Shown: piece after piece, positions 1 through 8,889 of the stretch
How the letters are laid out: each line of letters starts with the position of its first letter
How positions within the stretch are numbered: position 1 is the stretch's first letter
Origin: Calvatia gigantea
Lineage: Eukaryota > Basidiomycota > Agaricomycetes > Agaricales > Lycoperdaceae
Direction: 5' to 3'
Assembly (NCBI GenBank): GCA_025093985.1
Contig: JACAAK010000012.1
Location: 930,001 to 994,000, forward strand
Length of the DNA stretch: 64,000 bases
The notes under the pieces: model-generated
Told to the model about the DNA's origin: nothing
The model's input: only the letters and a program-made list of their open reading frames with translations
The model's database searches: none
Program-made: the position numbers and the translations under genes

Positions 1-560
1 TAGTCTACTGAGTCTTCAGAGTCTAAGATTATCGGTGTTTTCATAGCAGCATATGCTCCTGCTATTTCTCCTCGCAGTCTGGCTAAGACTGCTATGGCCT
101 TGTTGTCTGCTGAGACTATCTTGTTAAATTTCATGAAAAGTGTCATTGCTCTCCACCAATCATTGAATTTGGTATGGGTGCCATCAAAGAATCCAGGATC
201 TAGTACTAAGCCTTTTCCACTGGGTGCTGCTGTGGGTACTATGGCATTGTCAGTCATGTCTGAGTTGGTATCTGAGCTAGTGCTTGAATCTGAGCTTGAT
301 TTGTCTGATTCTGATTCCTCCTGTTCTTGTGCTGGGTTCTTCTTGTGTGCTAACTCTTCTTCTGCTAAGTCAAGTTTATTTAGAAGTTCTGATAATACTT
401 CTTCTTCTCCTGTTGGGTTTGCTCTGGGTTTATTGTGTATTTGTTCTATTGGTTCTTCAGGTACTTCAGGGTTCCCTGTCTCTTCTTTATCTGATGTTTC
501 TGACTTGTCATCTGTAACTTCAAGGTTCAGTTCTCTATATTCATCTGGGTTCAAGCTCAT
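1..560 (-). CDS. Ty3/gypsy gag, 5' part (runs off the window edge)
   Basis: An uninterrupted minus-strand frame of 186 codons starts at the ATG at 560-558 and is still open at position 1. The first ~105 residues are acidic and Ser/Glu-rich. They are followed by the segment DPGFFDGTHTKFNDWW, then a helical stretch with LARLRGEIAGAYAAM. This resembles the start of the retrotransposon gag core of basidiomycete Ty3/gypsy elements, where an F-DG-x-x-x-K-F-x-x-W pattern opens the capsid-like domain. The product would package element RNA into particles. It is the best-preserved gypsy ORF in the window, with no stop or frameshift over 560 bases, unlike the ruined pol pieces downstream. Upstream on this strand (561-645) is a short leader and then an unrelated repeat, so no matching LTR is seen next to it. 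The rest lies outside the window. Confidence 0.72.
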   Translation of the reverse strand, partial: MSLNPDEYRELNLEVTDDKSETSDKEETGNPEVPEEPIEQIHNKPRANPTGEEEVLSELLNKLDLAEEELAHKKNPAQEQEESESDKSSSDSSTSSDTNSDMTDNAIVPTAAPSGKGLVLDPGFFDGTHTKFNDWWRAMTLFMKFNKIVSADNKAIAVLARLRGEIAGAYAAMKTPIILDSEDSVD

Positions 561-831
561 ATACTAGCTCCTGGATTGCTGTTTGTTCAGGCCTATTTCA
601 GCCTACTCCTTGCAAGATGAGGTGGGGACACTTAACCAAATATTATGACCTTAGTCTGAGTAAACCTCAGGTTGCAACTTAGGCTAAGACTTGAGGGCAA
701 GTAAGGGGAGGAGAATGAGGTGGTTAAGCATACCGAATACAGGAGGATGTATATACACTTAAATACAAAGAAACATCCAGTTGAATGGATGGAGTTAACT
801 ACATGAAATGTCCAATGACAATGGTGTAGTA

Positions 832-1043
832 CAGTAAGGGACAAAACCGTTCCAATGTTTTGAACTTCTCAGAAGATCAGCTCATATCTCAAGGACTACT
901 GTGGCTGTGCACTTCCTAATTTAATTGTAGATAGTCCAGTATCTTATCTAATCATATGCAAAGTATGATTATGTAATCCTTTGTTTTAGGGGAGTTATTA
1001 ATTAATTAATATTTTAAGTGCATTGGAACAGTTTTGTCCCTCT
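832..1043. repeat. Tc1 copy A left terminal inverted repeat (212 bp)
   Basis: Pairs with 2225-2436. The arm is itself bounded by inverted motifs: AGGGACAAAACCGTTCCAAT at the outer end and the near-complement ending in GTTTTGTCCCTCT at the inner end. These are likely the two transposase-binding sites of the arm, here in inverted rather than the direct order usual for IR/DR-type Tc1 elements. Confidence 0.85.
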
Positions 1044-1069
1044 TGAAATTTATATACAAAATGGGTATT

Positions 1070-2143
1070 CTAGTACCTGGTATAAGCTCCCTTGGCCTGT
1101 AAAACTGCCTGGACCCTCCTAGGCATACTCTCTATCAGATTCTGACACACTTCTGGTTCTATGTCATCCCACTCCTTTTGTATCCTCTCCCATAGGGTAT
1201 TCATGCTATCAGGAGGAGTATCATACTCTCCCAGCTTATTCTTGAGGTGAGTCCAGAGATGTTCAATGGGATTAAGGTCTGGAGACTGTGGGGGCCATAC
1301 CATAACCTCCAATTCAGACTCATCTAGCCAGTTTGTAGCCTTTTTGCTCTTGTGTTTGGGGTCATTGTCCTGTTGGAAGACCATATCCTCCTCATTCTTC
1401 CCATACCACCTGATGCTCCTCTTTAGTTCATCCCCCAAAATTTGAACATAAAGGTCAGCATCCATCTTCCCTTCAATTTTAGTGGCAAACCCCACTCCAT
1501 CCCACAGCATACAACCCCAGATCATCACATTTCCTCCACCAAACTTGACTGTTCCCTCAACCAATCTATCATTCAGCCCCTCTCCTGCCTTTTTCCATAC
1601 CCAAACCCTTCCATCTGATCCAAACCGATTGATTTTGGACTCATCTGTCCAAATAACCCTCTTCCAGTCCTCCAGGGTCCAGTTAACATGTGCTTCTGCC
1701 CACTCCAACCTTTTCCTCCTATGGACAGCAGTAAGTTTAGGTCGTTTCCGCTTGACTACAGCCTTCATTCCAGCTCCTCTGAGTGCCCTGCGCACTGTTT
1801 TGGTGGATACAGGCTGGGCAATAACATTTTGAAGTGATTTGGTGACTTGGGAGGCATTGTCAGCCTTGCGAGAGGTGATGAGGCGAACAGAATAGTGGAT
1901 ATCAGAGGGAGAAAGTTTAGATGGGCGGCCACCAACAGATTTGGAAAGTGTTGATCTATGTTTGGAGCGAATCCTAGAAATAGTACTGACTCCCAGACCA
2001 GTAATAGAAGCAATATGATGAGCAGATTTCCCTTGGTCCAGGTAAGAGAGGACTCTATTGGTCTGAGTAGAGGAAAGAGAGCGCATATAGTTGTAAAGGT
2101 ATAGTGGGGGAGTTAATTTGCACCTGAGAATAAGCACATCCAT
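1070..2143 (-). CDS. Tc1-type DD34E transposase (copy A)
   Basis: This 357-residue intronless ORF encodes the enzyme that cuts and re-inserts the surrounding element at TA sites. An N-terminal helix-turn-helix region lies at about residues 25-60 (QGKSAHHIASITGLGVSTIS), followed by a second DNA-binding segment. The catalytic DDE domain shows the first Asp in VIWTDES (about residue 166), the second in FQQDNDPKH (about 259), and the Glu in SPDLNPIEHLW. From the first Asp of QQDND to that Glu there are 34 residues, the DD34E signature of Tc1-like transposases. Length is normal for the family and there is no stop or frameshift, so it could be active. It differs from copy B only at one residue of the N-terminal domain (Arg here, His there, in VGG-x-PSKL). 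The start could also be the later Met in MRSLSSTQTN. Confidence 0.93.
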   Translation of the reverse strand: MDVLILRCKLTPPLYLYNYMRSLSSTQTNRVLSYLDQGKSAHHIASITGLGVSTISRIRSKHRSTLSKSVGGRPSKLSPSDIHYSVRLITSRKADNASQVTKSLQNVIAQPVSTKTVRRALRGAGMKAVVKRKRPKLTAVHRRKRLEWAEAHVNWTLEDWKRVIWTDESKINRFGSDGRVWVWKKAGEGLNDRLVEGTVKFGGGNVMIWGCMLWDGVGFATKIEGKMDADLYVQILGDELKRSIRWYGKNEEDMVFQQDNDPKHKSKKATNWLDESELEVMVWPPQSPDLNPIEHLWTHLKNKLGEYDTPPDSMNTLWERIQKEWDDIEPEVCQNLIESMPRRVQAVLQAKGAYTRY

Positions 2144-2224
2144 TTATACATCACCCTACATGGTCACATGATTTTATTTGTATTTATTTGATTGCAATAA
2201 ACGAAGTCATGTGCTCAGAATTTG

Positions 2225-2436
2225 AGAGGGACAAAACTGTTCCAATGTACTTAAAATATTAATTAATTAATAACTCCCCCAAAACAAAGGATTACATAAT
2301 CATACTTTGCATATGATTAGATAAGATACTGGACTATCTACAATTAAATTAGGAAGTGCACAGCCACAGTAGTCCTTGAGTTATGAGCTGATCTTCCGAA
2401 AAGTTCAAAACATTGGAACGGTTTTGTCCCTTACTG
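2225..2436. repeat. Tc1 copy A right terminal inverted repeat (212 bp)
   Basis: Reverse complement of 832-1043 apart from scattered substitutions. The central part carries TTAATTAATTAAT, as in the other arms. Confidence 0.85.
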
Positions 2437-2539
2437 TAGTTGTATGAGTCAATACTCAGAGATTGCTGAGATGCTAATAGGTGAAACAGGTACAAGGTAG
2501 GAAGAAATGGAGACAAGTATGGAGGTGCAATAGAAACAG

Positions 2540-3528
2540 TGGAAATCACAACATAGAACATCAAATAGCATTCAACAACCTGAAGAAATACATCATAGAG
2601 AAACCAATCTTAATGTTGCCCCAAAGACAGGGACAATTCAGGGTAGAAGTCAATGCATCAGACTATACACTGGAAGGGGTATTATTACAGCTACAGAAAG
2701 GAAAATGGCATCTGATTGCATTCATGTCATGTACACTCTCACCAACTGAATGTAACTATGAAATTTATGACAAAGAACTACTAGCCATTGTATATGCTCT
2801 GAAAGAATGGAGACACTACCTACTGGATACTGAGGAAAAATTCGAAATATGAATGGACTATGAAAACCTCAAGTACTACAGAGAACCACAGAAGCTCAAT
2901 GAACAACAAGCTAGATGGTACCTGCACCTACAAGACTATAACTTCATTCTATGACACATACCAGAAAAGACAAATATGAAAGCTGATCTACTGTCTAGGA
3001 TACATTAAGTACTAGAGAAACAGAAGGATAAACTAGTCACTATGATCAGGGAAAGCTGGCTACAAATAACAGAAGAATGGAACACCAAAGACACTGTCCT
3101 GTTATGAGCAGAATTGTTCCTGGAGTTACCATTTATAGAGAAAATATGGAAGAACCCTCAGCAGGAAATAACAGTTACCATGGAACTAGAAAAGAAGGAA
3201 ACAAGGTTCACAGAACACAACAGTGTCATCTATAGGGAGAATAGCATATATGTGCCACCTGACCTAAAGCTGCAAGAAGAAATCTTACAACAGTATCATG
3301 ATGCCCCAGATGCAGGACATCCAGGACAACATAGGATGAGGGAACTCATCATCTGAAACTACTAGTGGCTAACAATATGAAAAGACATAAGGAAGTATAC
3401 CTGAGGATACCAAGTCTGCCAAAGAAACAAGGCATGGATAGCTTCTCTAAAGTCACTATTGCACTCTCTTCCTATACCCAATGGGCCTTGGGAAGAAATC
3501 AGCATTGATTTGATTAGGCCACTACTAG
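2540..3528 (+). pseudogene. Ty3/gypsy pol remnant: RT end, RNase H, integrase start
   Basis: Decayed plus-strand pol. From about 2560 the frame reads the end of reverse transcriptase and RNase H, with VNASDYTLEGVLLQ (RNase H first Asp) and YEIYDKELLAIVYALKEWRHY. A stop follows FEI at about 2850. The same frame then resumes with REPQKLNEQQARWY and KADLLSR, the usual RNase H/connection end. At 3114-3356 comes the integrase zinc-binding region (HDAPDAGHPGQHRM), and at 3459-3520 the start of the integrase core (PNGPWEEISIDLI). The core is cut off at 3528 by the LTR-like repeat A. Several in-frame stops make it non-functional. Left of it lies repeat B, which cuts off the RT domain. Confidence 0.85.
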
Positions 3529-4155
3529 TGTTATATGCATTACCTTACTTCACAACTGAGCCTGGATCATCTCCACTCAGGGAGAGGTTCAACACTATAG
3601 CCCAGGAGTATACAACAAGTCTCAATGACTTCTGTGCAGACTTTGGATTGCTCCCTCGAGTAGAAGCTTGTGCTTGTCTGAGAAGTCCAAGTTAAATGTC
3701 ACTGCAGTCCCCAAGGTTGTTAACCTTGTAGCAGATGAGTGAAGATAAGGAAGCTTGTTACTAGAATAACCTAAGGTAATGCAGATGTACTATTTAAGGT
3801 TTAAATACTAGCTATGCATAAGGGATGAGTAATTATGTAGTAAAAGGGTATAAGTCAATAGGAGACTACTATAGGTTAATTGGTAATCTAAGAAATCAGA
3901 GGGATAAGGAAATCAATGGAAGAAAGTGGTATGAATCATAAGAAGATGGAGATAAGTAGATAGAAGTCCAAATGATGAGAATAAAAGAAGGTGAAATAGG
4001 AACATGACTCAGAATAAGTCATAAGAAGCAGAGATAGAAGTACATGTGTTAAATAAATAAAGAATGGACCAGGGTATAGAGAAGAGAATGGGAAAGTCTG
4101 GTAGAAGGTTAATATGTAGGTAGGAAGAGTCTGGAGGTGTGGTAAGTTCATAACA
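3529..4155 (+). repeat. LTR-like repeat A, copy 1 (about 627 bp)
   Basis: Begins TGTTATATG at 3529 and ends with ATAACA at 4150-4155, giving 6-bp inverted termini TGTTAT/ATAACA of the kind LTRs have. The first ~490 bases match the reverse strand of 8889-8425 closely. No exact 5-bp target duplication is seen (ACTAG before, TTAGC after). It sits between gypsy pieces of opposite polarity, so it is not a simple solo LTR within one element. Orientation is arbitrary because only the two inverted copies are available. The 3' boundary rests on the inverted terminus only. Confidence 0.55.
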
Positions 4156-4235
4156 TTAGCCTATCTCTAGGTAAATTACTCTGAAATTTTACACAGACAA
4201 AACAGAGTAGTTAAGGAATACTCCATCATTGTAAT

Positions 4236-5563
4236 ATTTGTTATTGAAGGCATCTCAGGGGTTGTCCAGAACTTGTTCTTGAAAGCATTGTTTTATGTCT
4301 TCCATTACTTGCACATGGTCAACATATTTTGGGCAGTCTTCAGGTTTATGCTAAGGATTAAGAGTTTTGCAAAGTTGACAGAAATACTGGGGACAGGTCC
4401 ATCAGTAATGACCAGGGTGGGTTTTTCGATAAATAGGACAGGTGGTGTGGGCACAATTGCTGGCCCAATGACCTACAGTAGGGAGATGGAGTTTGGCACA
4501 TTTTTTACAAAAGGCCTTTAGGTTGAAATTTGGGTTGTTCATTGCTCTAGGTTGGGTTGGGGTTCATCCTCATCCTGGGTTGGGATAGAGGGGTTTTCTT
4601 GTTGATTCTGGAGGACCATTAGTCACTTCAGATGGGCCATCAGGTTGTATATGGTCATTTTGAGTTGCTCAGGTGAGATTGGGTCATCTGGATGGGACAG
4701 ATGAGGTTGAGGCAGGTATATTTAGTTTGGGAGAGGGGTTTCTCTTGGGGGAATGGATTCATTGGTGTGGTCTGACCTGAGATGGGCCAGTTCATTGGTC
4801 AGATATGATAGGCTCAACATGATTTTCATGAAGATATCAGGCATAAGCCTGAGGTAATCCAAGGCTTTGTAATGCCTGGATAAATAGGGCCACTCTATTG
4901 GTAGTATGCTTATAATCTCTAGAAAGATGTTTGAGCTGTGATATGGCATTGCAGATAATGTGCCAGTAATTTTATTGATTGGCATGAGATAGATATTGGG
5001 TGTGGAAGCGAGTTCAATGTTTTTCCCTGAGAATCATTGTGCAGAGGGATCCCTCAGATGAGAAATCAGTTCAAGCCTATAACTCCATGGACAAAGGTCC
5101 ATTGTCTGAAGTGAGGTCTGGGCTAAACTGGGTGGTACTGTTGGGGTCCCAGTCAGTGGGGTTGGCTGCAATCCAGGCAAGGTAGGTGGCAGTGGGGGTG
5201 GCTGGGTCAGAGGATTTGGGAGAAAGTTCCTCCCTACAAGATTTTAGGATTCCAGCTTGTTCTGAGGGGAGTACTGGGGTGGGTTTGTCAGCCTAGATCA
5301 GATAGACATACTCAGGCTTTGGAAACCAGAGAAGTTGTTGGGGGGTTGATTTTGTGTCATAGGAGGGGATATGGGGAGTGGTTCCAGTAATAACCTTGGA
5401 GAAAGAGACTGGTGGGTCTCAGAGTTCAGTGTCATAGGGTAGGTTTCATATCTCTGTTTGTTGGGAATGAGGTTTGGGTATAGTGGAGCTACTTTCTATT
5501 CTAACAGGGTAGGTGAGTTTATCCCAGGGGGTATGGTTAATTGATTCAGTGGATGGAGGAATA
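4236..5563 (-). pseudogene. Gypsy-associated third ORF with zinc knuckles, C-terminal part (decayed)
   Basis: On the minus strand this is the continuation of 7173-7560 across the Tc1 copy B insertion. It is a single long frame with about ten scattered stops. The readable protein is Pro/Ser/Thr-rich in the middle, then has a cysteine/histidine-rich end at about 4510-4300: CKKCAKLHLPTVGHWASNC, CPIYRKTHPGHY, CQLCKTLNP. Repeated C-x2-C and C/H pairs like these look like zinc-knuckle nucleic-acid-binding modules. It lies downstream of the integrase chromodomain of the same strand, so it would be an extra ORF after pol, or a gag-like protein of a second element. The family was not identified by name. 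Confidence 0.5.
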
Positions 5564-5565
5564 TA

Positions 5566-5777
5566 CAGTAAGGGACAAAACCGTTCCAATGTTTTGAACT
5601 TTTCAGAAGATCAGCTCATAACTCAAGGACTACTGTGGCTGTGCACTTCCTAATTTAATTGTAGATAGTCCAGTATCTTATCTAATCATATGCAAAGTAT
5701 GATTATGTAATCCTTTGTTTTGGGGGAGTTATTAATTAATTAATATTTTAAGTACATTGGAACAGTTTTGTCCCTCT
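5566..5777. repeat. Tc1 copy B left terminal inverted repeat (212 bp)
   Basis: Pairs with 6959-7170. As in copy A, outer and inner ends of the arm carry inverted versions of one ~20-bp motif, so a single arm could fold on itself. Confidence 0.85.
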
Positions 5778-5858
5778 CAAATTCTGAGCACATGACTTCG
5801 TTTATTGCAATCAAATAAATACAAATAAAATCATGTGACCATGTAGGGTGATGTATAA

Positions 5859-6932
5859 ATGGATGTGCTTATTCTCAGGTGCAAATTAACTCCCCCACTA
5901 TACCTTTACAACTATATGCGCTCTCTTTCCTCTACTCAGACCAATAGAGTCCTCTCTTACCTGGACCAAGGGAAATCTGCTCATCATATTGCTTCTATTA
6001 CTGGTCTGGGAGTCAGTACTATTTCTAGGATTCGCTCCAAACATAGATCAACACTTTCCAAATCTGTTGGTGGCCACCCATCTAAACTTTCTCCCTCTGA
6101 TATCCACTATTCTGTTCGCCTCATCACCTCTCGCAAGGCTGACAATGCCTCCCAAGTCACCAAATCACTTCAAAATGTTATTGCCCAGCCTGTATCCACC
6201 AAAACAGTGCGCAGGGCACTCAGAGGAGCTGGAATGAAGGCTGTAGTCAAGCGGAAACGACCTAAACTTACTGCTGTCCATAGGAGGAAAAGGTTGGAGT
6301 GGGCAGAAGCACATGTTAACTGGACCCTGGAGGACTGGAAGAGGGTTATTTGGACAGATGAGTCCAAAATCAATCGGTTTGGATCAGATGGAAGGGTTTG
6401 GGTATGGAAAAAGGCAGGAGAGGGGCTGAATGATAGATTGGTTGAGGGAACAGTCAAGTTTGGTGGAGGAAATGTGATGATCTGGGGTTGTATGCTGTGG
6501 GATGGAGTGGGGTTTGCCACTAAAATTGAAGGGAAGATGGATGCTGACCTTTATGTTCAAATTTTGGGGGATGAACTAAAGAGGAGCATCAGGTGGTATG
6601 GGAAGAATGAGGAGGATATGGTCTTCCAACAGGACAATGACCCCAAACACAAGAGCAAAAAGGCTACAAACTGGCTAGATGAGTCTGAATTGGAGGTTAT
6701 GGTATGGCCCCCACAGTCTCCAGACCTTAATCCCATTGAACATCTCTGGACTCACCTCAAGAATAAGCTGGGAGAGTATGATACTCCTCCTGATAGCATG
6801 AATACCCTATGGGAGAGGATACAAAAGGAGTGGGATGACATAGAACCAGAAGTGTGTCAGAATCTGATAGAGAGTATGCCTAGGAGGGTCCAGGCAGTTT
6901 TACAGGCCAAGGGAGCTTATACCAGGTACTAG
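5859..6932 (+). CDS. Tc1-type DD34E transposase (copy B)
   Basis: Intact 357-residue intronless transposase, identical to copy A but for His instead of Arg in the VGG-x-PSKL segment of the DNA-binding region. DDE motifs are all present (WTDES, QQDNDPKH, SPDLNPIEHLW). The gene sits between the 212-bp inverted repeats, with 81 bp between the left repeat and the ATG and 26 bp after the stop, so any promoter must be within or next to the repeat. Two intact copies with no coding damage suggest recent activity in this genome, although whether either is expressed cannot be seen. Confidence 0.93.
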   Translation: MDVLILRCKLTPPLYLYNYMRSLSSTQTNRVLSYLDQGKSAHHIASITGLGVSTISRIRSKHRSTLSKSVGGHPSKLSPSDIHYSVRLITSRKADNASQVTKSLQNVIAQPVSTKTVRRALRGAGMKAVVKRKRPKLTAVHRRKRLEWAEAHVNWTLEDWKRVIWTDESKINRFGSDGRVWVWKKAGEGLNDRLVEGTVKFGGGNVMIWGCMLWDGVGFATKIEGKMDADLYVQILGDELKRSIRWYGKNEEDMVFQQDNDPKHKSKKATNWLDESELEVMVWPPQSPDLNPIEHLWTHLKNKLGEYDTPPDSMNTLWERIQKEWDDIEPEVCQNLIESMPRRVQAVLQAKGAYTRY

Positions 6933-6958
6933 AATACCCATTTTGTATATAAATTTCA

Positions 6959-7170
6959 AGAGGGACAAAACTGTTCCAATGCACTTAAAATATTAATTAA
7001 TTAATAACTCCCCTAAAACAAAGGATTACATAATCATACTTTGCATATGATTAGATAAGATACTGGACTATCTACAATTAAATTAGGAAGTGCACAGCCA
7101 CAGTAGTCCTTGAGATATGAGCTGATCTTCTGAGAAGTTCAAAACATTGGAACGGTTTTGTCCCTTACTG
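6959..7170. repeat. Tc1 copy B right terminal inverted repeat (212 bp)
   Basis: Reverse complement of 5566-5777 with few substitutions; starts AGAGGGACAAAACTG and ends TTACTG before the TA duplicate. Confidence 0.85.
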
Positions 7171-7172
7171 TA

Positions 7173-7560
7173 GATGCACTCAGGTTTGGCAAAGATGTCA
7201 ACCCAGAAGTGTTTGTTCTGATCTGTAATCTATTGGAGTTTGTCTTCAGTGAAGACAGCATCTGGCAGGGTCAATATGGGTTTTTCCAGTAGTTCATTTA
7301 TTTGGACTGTAGAGAGGATTGGGACAGGGGTTTCATGGTCCACAGGTGTGACAGTGGAAGAGTTGGATACAGAAATATGAGGAAAGGGTGGGAAAGGATT
7401 GGACTTTTCTGGTTGGAGAGTTATTTTTGGTAGAGAGGGAGGATATTGAAGAGAGGGAAAGAGAAGGGGATGAGGCTACAATAGCAGCTTTCTTTCCCTT
7501 CTTATAGTTCTTCTGGGTAGGTGCTATTTGATGATTTGGTTTGCAAGGTACTGTATTGTT
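7173..7560 (-). pseudogene. Gypsy-associated third ORF, N-terminal part (decayed)
   Basis: Minus-strand frame just after the integrase end. It reads a proline-rich segment (SLQYPPSLPKITLQPEK), then VPILSTVQINELLEKPILTL and, after a stop, DQNKHFWVDIFAKPEC, where Tc1 copy B interrupts it. The frame continues at 5563 on the other side. No known domain is recognised in this half. It is assigned to the same ORF because the reading frame and direction carry across the insertion. Confidence 0.45.
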
Positions 7561-7629
7561 ATGGAGTGATGAAGAAGTTTGATAGTTTTTCCTGTCTATT
7601 TATGTTCTTTTCATCATTTGGGTGGAGTG

Positions 7630-8110
7630 GTGGTTAGTTGGTGTTCTTGTTAGTATTTTTGTAAGAGTTCTTGGGCATGTGGTAACAGTTGTGCTTTGTT
7701 TTCCCAAGAGTTTTCTTTATGGTCATAACCTTTCCATTTAATGTAGTATTCCCTTTGTCTATTTTTAATTTGGTGGTCAGAATACCTTCAATTTCATATT
7801 CTTCTTCTCCTTCTATTATGTCAGGAAGGAGTGGTTTGGGATTGGGTCCATGGATATTGTTTTCAGTGTATTTGGAGAAAAGAGTAGCATGGAATATATT
7901 GTGGATTTTCTATGTTTCAGGTAGATCAAGTCAGTAAGAGAGTGACAATAGTACCTCTTTGATTGTAAATGGTCTAAGGCATTTTGGTGCTATCTTTTTT
8001 GATTTGAATGGGAGTTTCAGGTTTCTCCATTCTAGCCATACTTGTTATCCTAGGATAAAGGGTTTGAATTTGGATCTGATTCATTGTTCTATGTGTTCCA
8101 TAGTGTTGTG
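7630..8110 (-). pseudogene. Integrase C-terminus with chromodomain (gypsy remnant)
   Basis: Minus-strand pol tail. Readable pieces are WRNLKLPFKSKKIAPKCLRP, then LDLPETWKIHNIFHATLFS, then the chromodomain start PDIIEGEEEYEIEGILTTK followed by a frame-shifted version of the usual chromodomain core. This is the C-terminal layout of chromoviral Ty3/gypsy integrases, where the chromodomain steers integration to particular chromatin. Stops and at least one frameshift make it a pseudogene. Upstream it stops where repeat B begins at about 8090, so the catalytic core is missing. Confidence 0.8.
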
Positions 8111-8889
8111 GATTCTACCATTCCCATCACATTGTCATGCCACTTTTCATCTCTGTCTCTACCATGTACCTGTTTCAGCTATTCTAGTACCAGCAATCTC
8201 TAAGTACTGACTCATATACTACTGTGCCATAGTAATTGGATGTTTTATATAGTATCTCCATCTATTCAACTGGATGACCCTCCTTGTAATTAAGCATATA
8301 TACACCTCCTTGTATTCAGTACACTTAACCATCTATGGTTTCTCTTCCCTTACTTGCCCTCAAGTCTTAGCCCAAGTTGCAACCTGAGATTCAGTCAAAC
8401 TAAGGTTGTAACACATTTTGAGTCATGTTCCTGTTTCACCTTCTCTATTCCCATTAACAGACTTTTATCTATTCGTCTCTGACTTTCTATGACTTGTATT
8501 GCTTCTTTTCTATTCCCTATGATTCCTTAACTTACCAATTAACCTGTAGTAGTCTTCCATTGACTCATATCCTCTTACTACATAATTACTCATCCCTTAT
8601 GCATAGCTAGTATTTAAACCTTAAGTAGTACATCTGCATTACCTTAGGTTATTCTAGTAACAAGCTTCCTTATCTTCACTCATCTGCTACAAGGTTAACA
8701 ACCTTGGGGACTGCAGTGACATTTAACTTGGACTTCTCAGACAAGCACAAGCTTCTACTCAAGGGAGCAATCCAAAGTCTGCACAGAAGTCATTGAGACT
8801 TGTTGTATACTCCTGGGCTATAATGTTGAACCTCTCCCTGAGTGGAGGTGATCCAGGCCCAGTTGCAAAGTAAGGTAACACATGTAACA
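8090..8889 (-). repeat. LTR-like repeats A and B fused (inverted copy)
   Basis: Read on the minus strand this begins TGTTACATG at 8889 and matches repeat A (3529 onward) for about 465 bp. From about 8425, starting TGTTACAACCTTAG, it matches repeat B of the 646-2560 region and then enters integrase coding sequence near 8090. It shows the two repeats can sit end to end, possibly parts of one long LTR or two nested elements. Boundaries between A and B were placed by eye. Confidence 0.5.

Larger units (their letters stand above)
832..2436 (-). mobile_element. Tc1/mariner-like element, copy A (1605 bp)
   Basis: The element starts CAGTAAGGGACAAAACCG and ends in its reverse complement. It is flanked by TA at 830-831 and 2437-2438, the target duplication of Tc1/mariner elements. 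Terminal inverted repeats are 212 bp (832-1043 and 2225-2436). It carries one transposase gene on the minus strand. It has exactly the length of copy B (5566-7170) and the two transposases differ at one residue, so both moved recently or were homogenised. It interrupts the LTR-like repeat B, so it is younger than that repeat. Confidence 0.95.
646..2560 (+). repeat. LTR-like repeat B, copy 1 (split by Tc1 copy A)
   Basis: Sequence from about 646 to 831 and from 2437 to about 2560 forms one repeat when the Tc1 element between them is ignored. It closely matches the reverse strand of about 8425-8090. Shared landmarks include the segment around 670-710 (CAACTTAGGCTAAGACTTG) and, after the Tc1, the segment around 2450-2500 ending in GAAACAGGTACA. 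The right part runs straight into reverse-transcriptase coding sequence at about 2545. Boundaries are approximate. It is probably an LTR or leader fragment of an old gypsy element. Confidence 0.55.
5566..7170 (+). mobile_element. Tc1/mariner-like element, copy B (1605 bp)
   Basis: Same length and ends as copy A, in the opposite orientation. It is flanked by TA at 5564-5565 and 7171-7172. Terminal repeats are 5566-5777 and 6959-7170. It splits the decayed zinc-knuckle ORF on the minus strand: that frame can be followed on both sides of the insertion, which confirms the boundaries. Confidence 0.95.
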
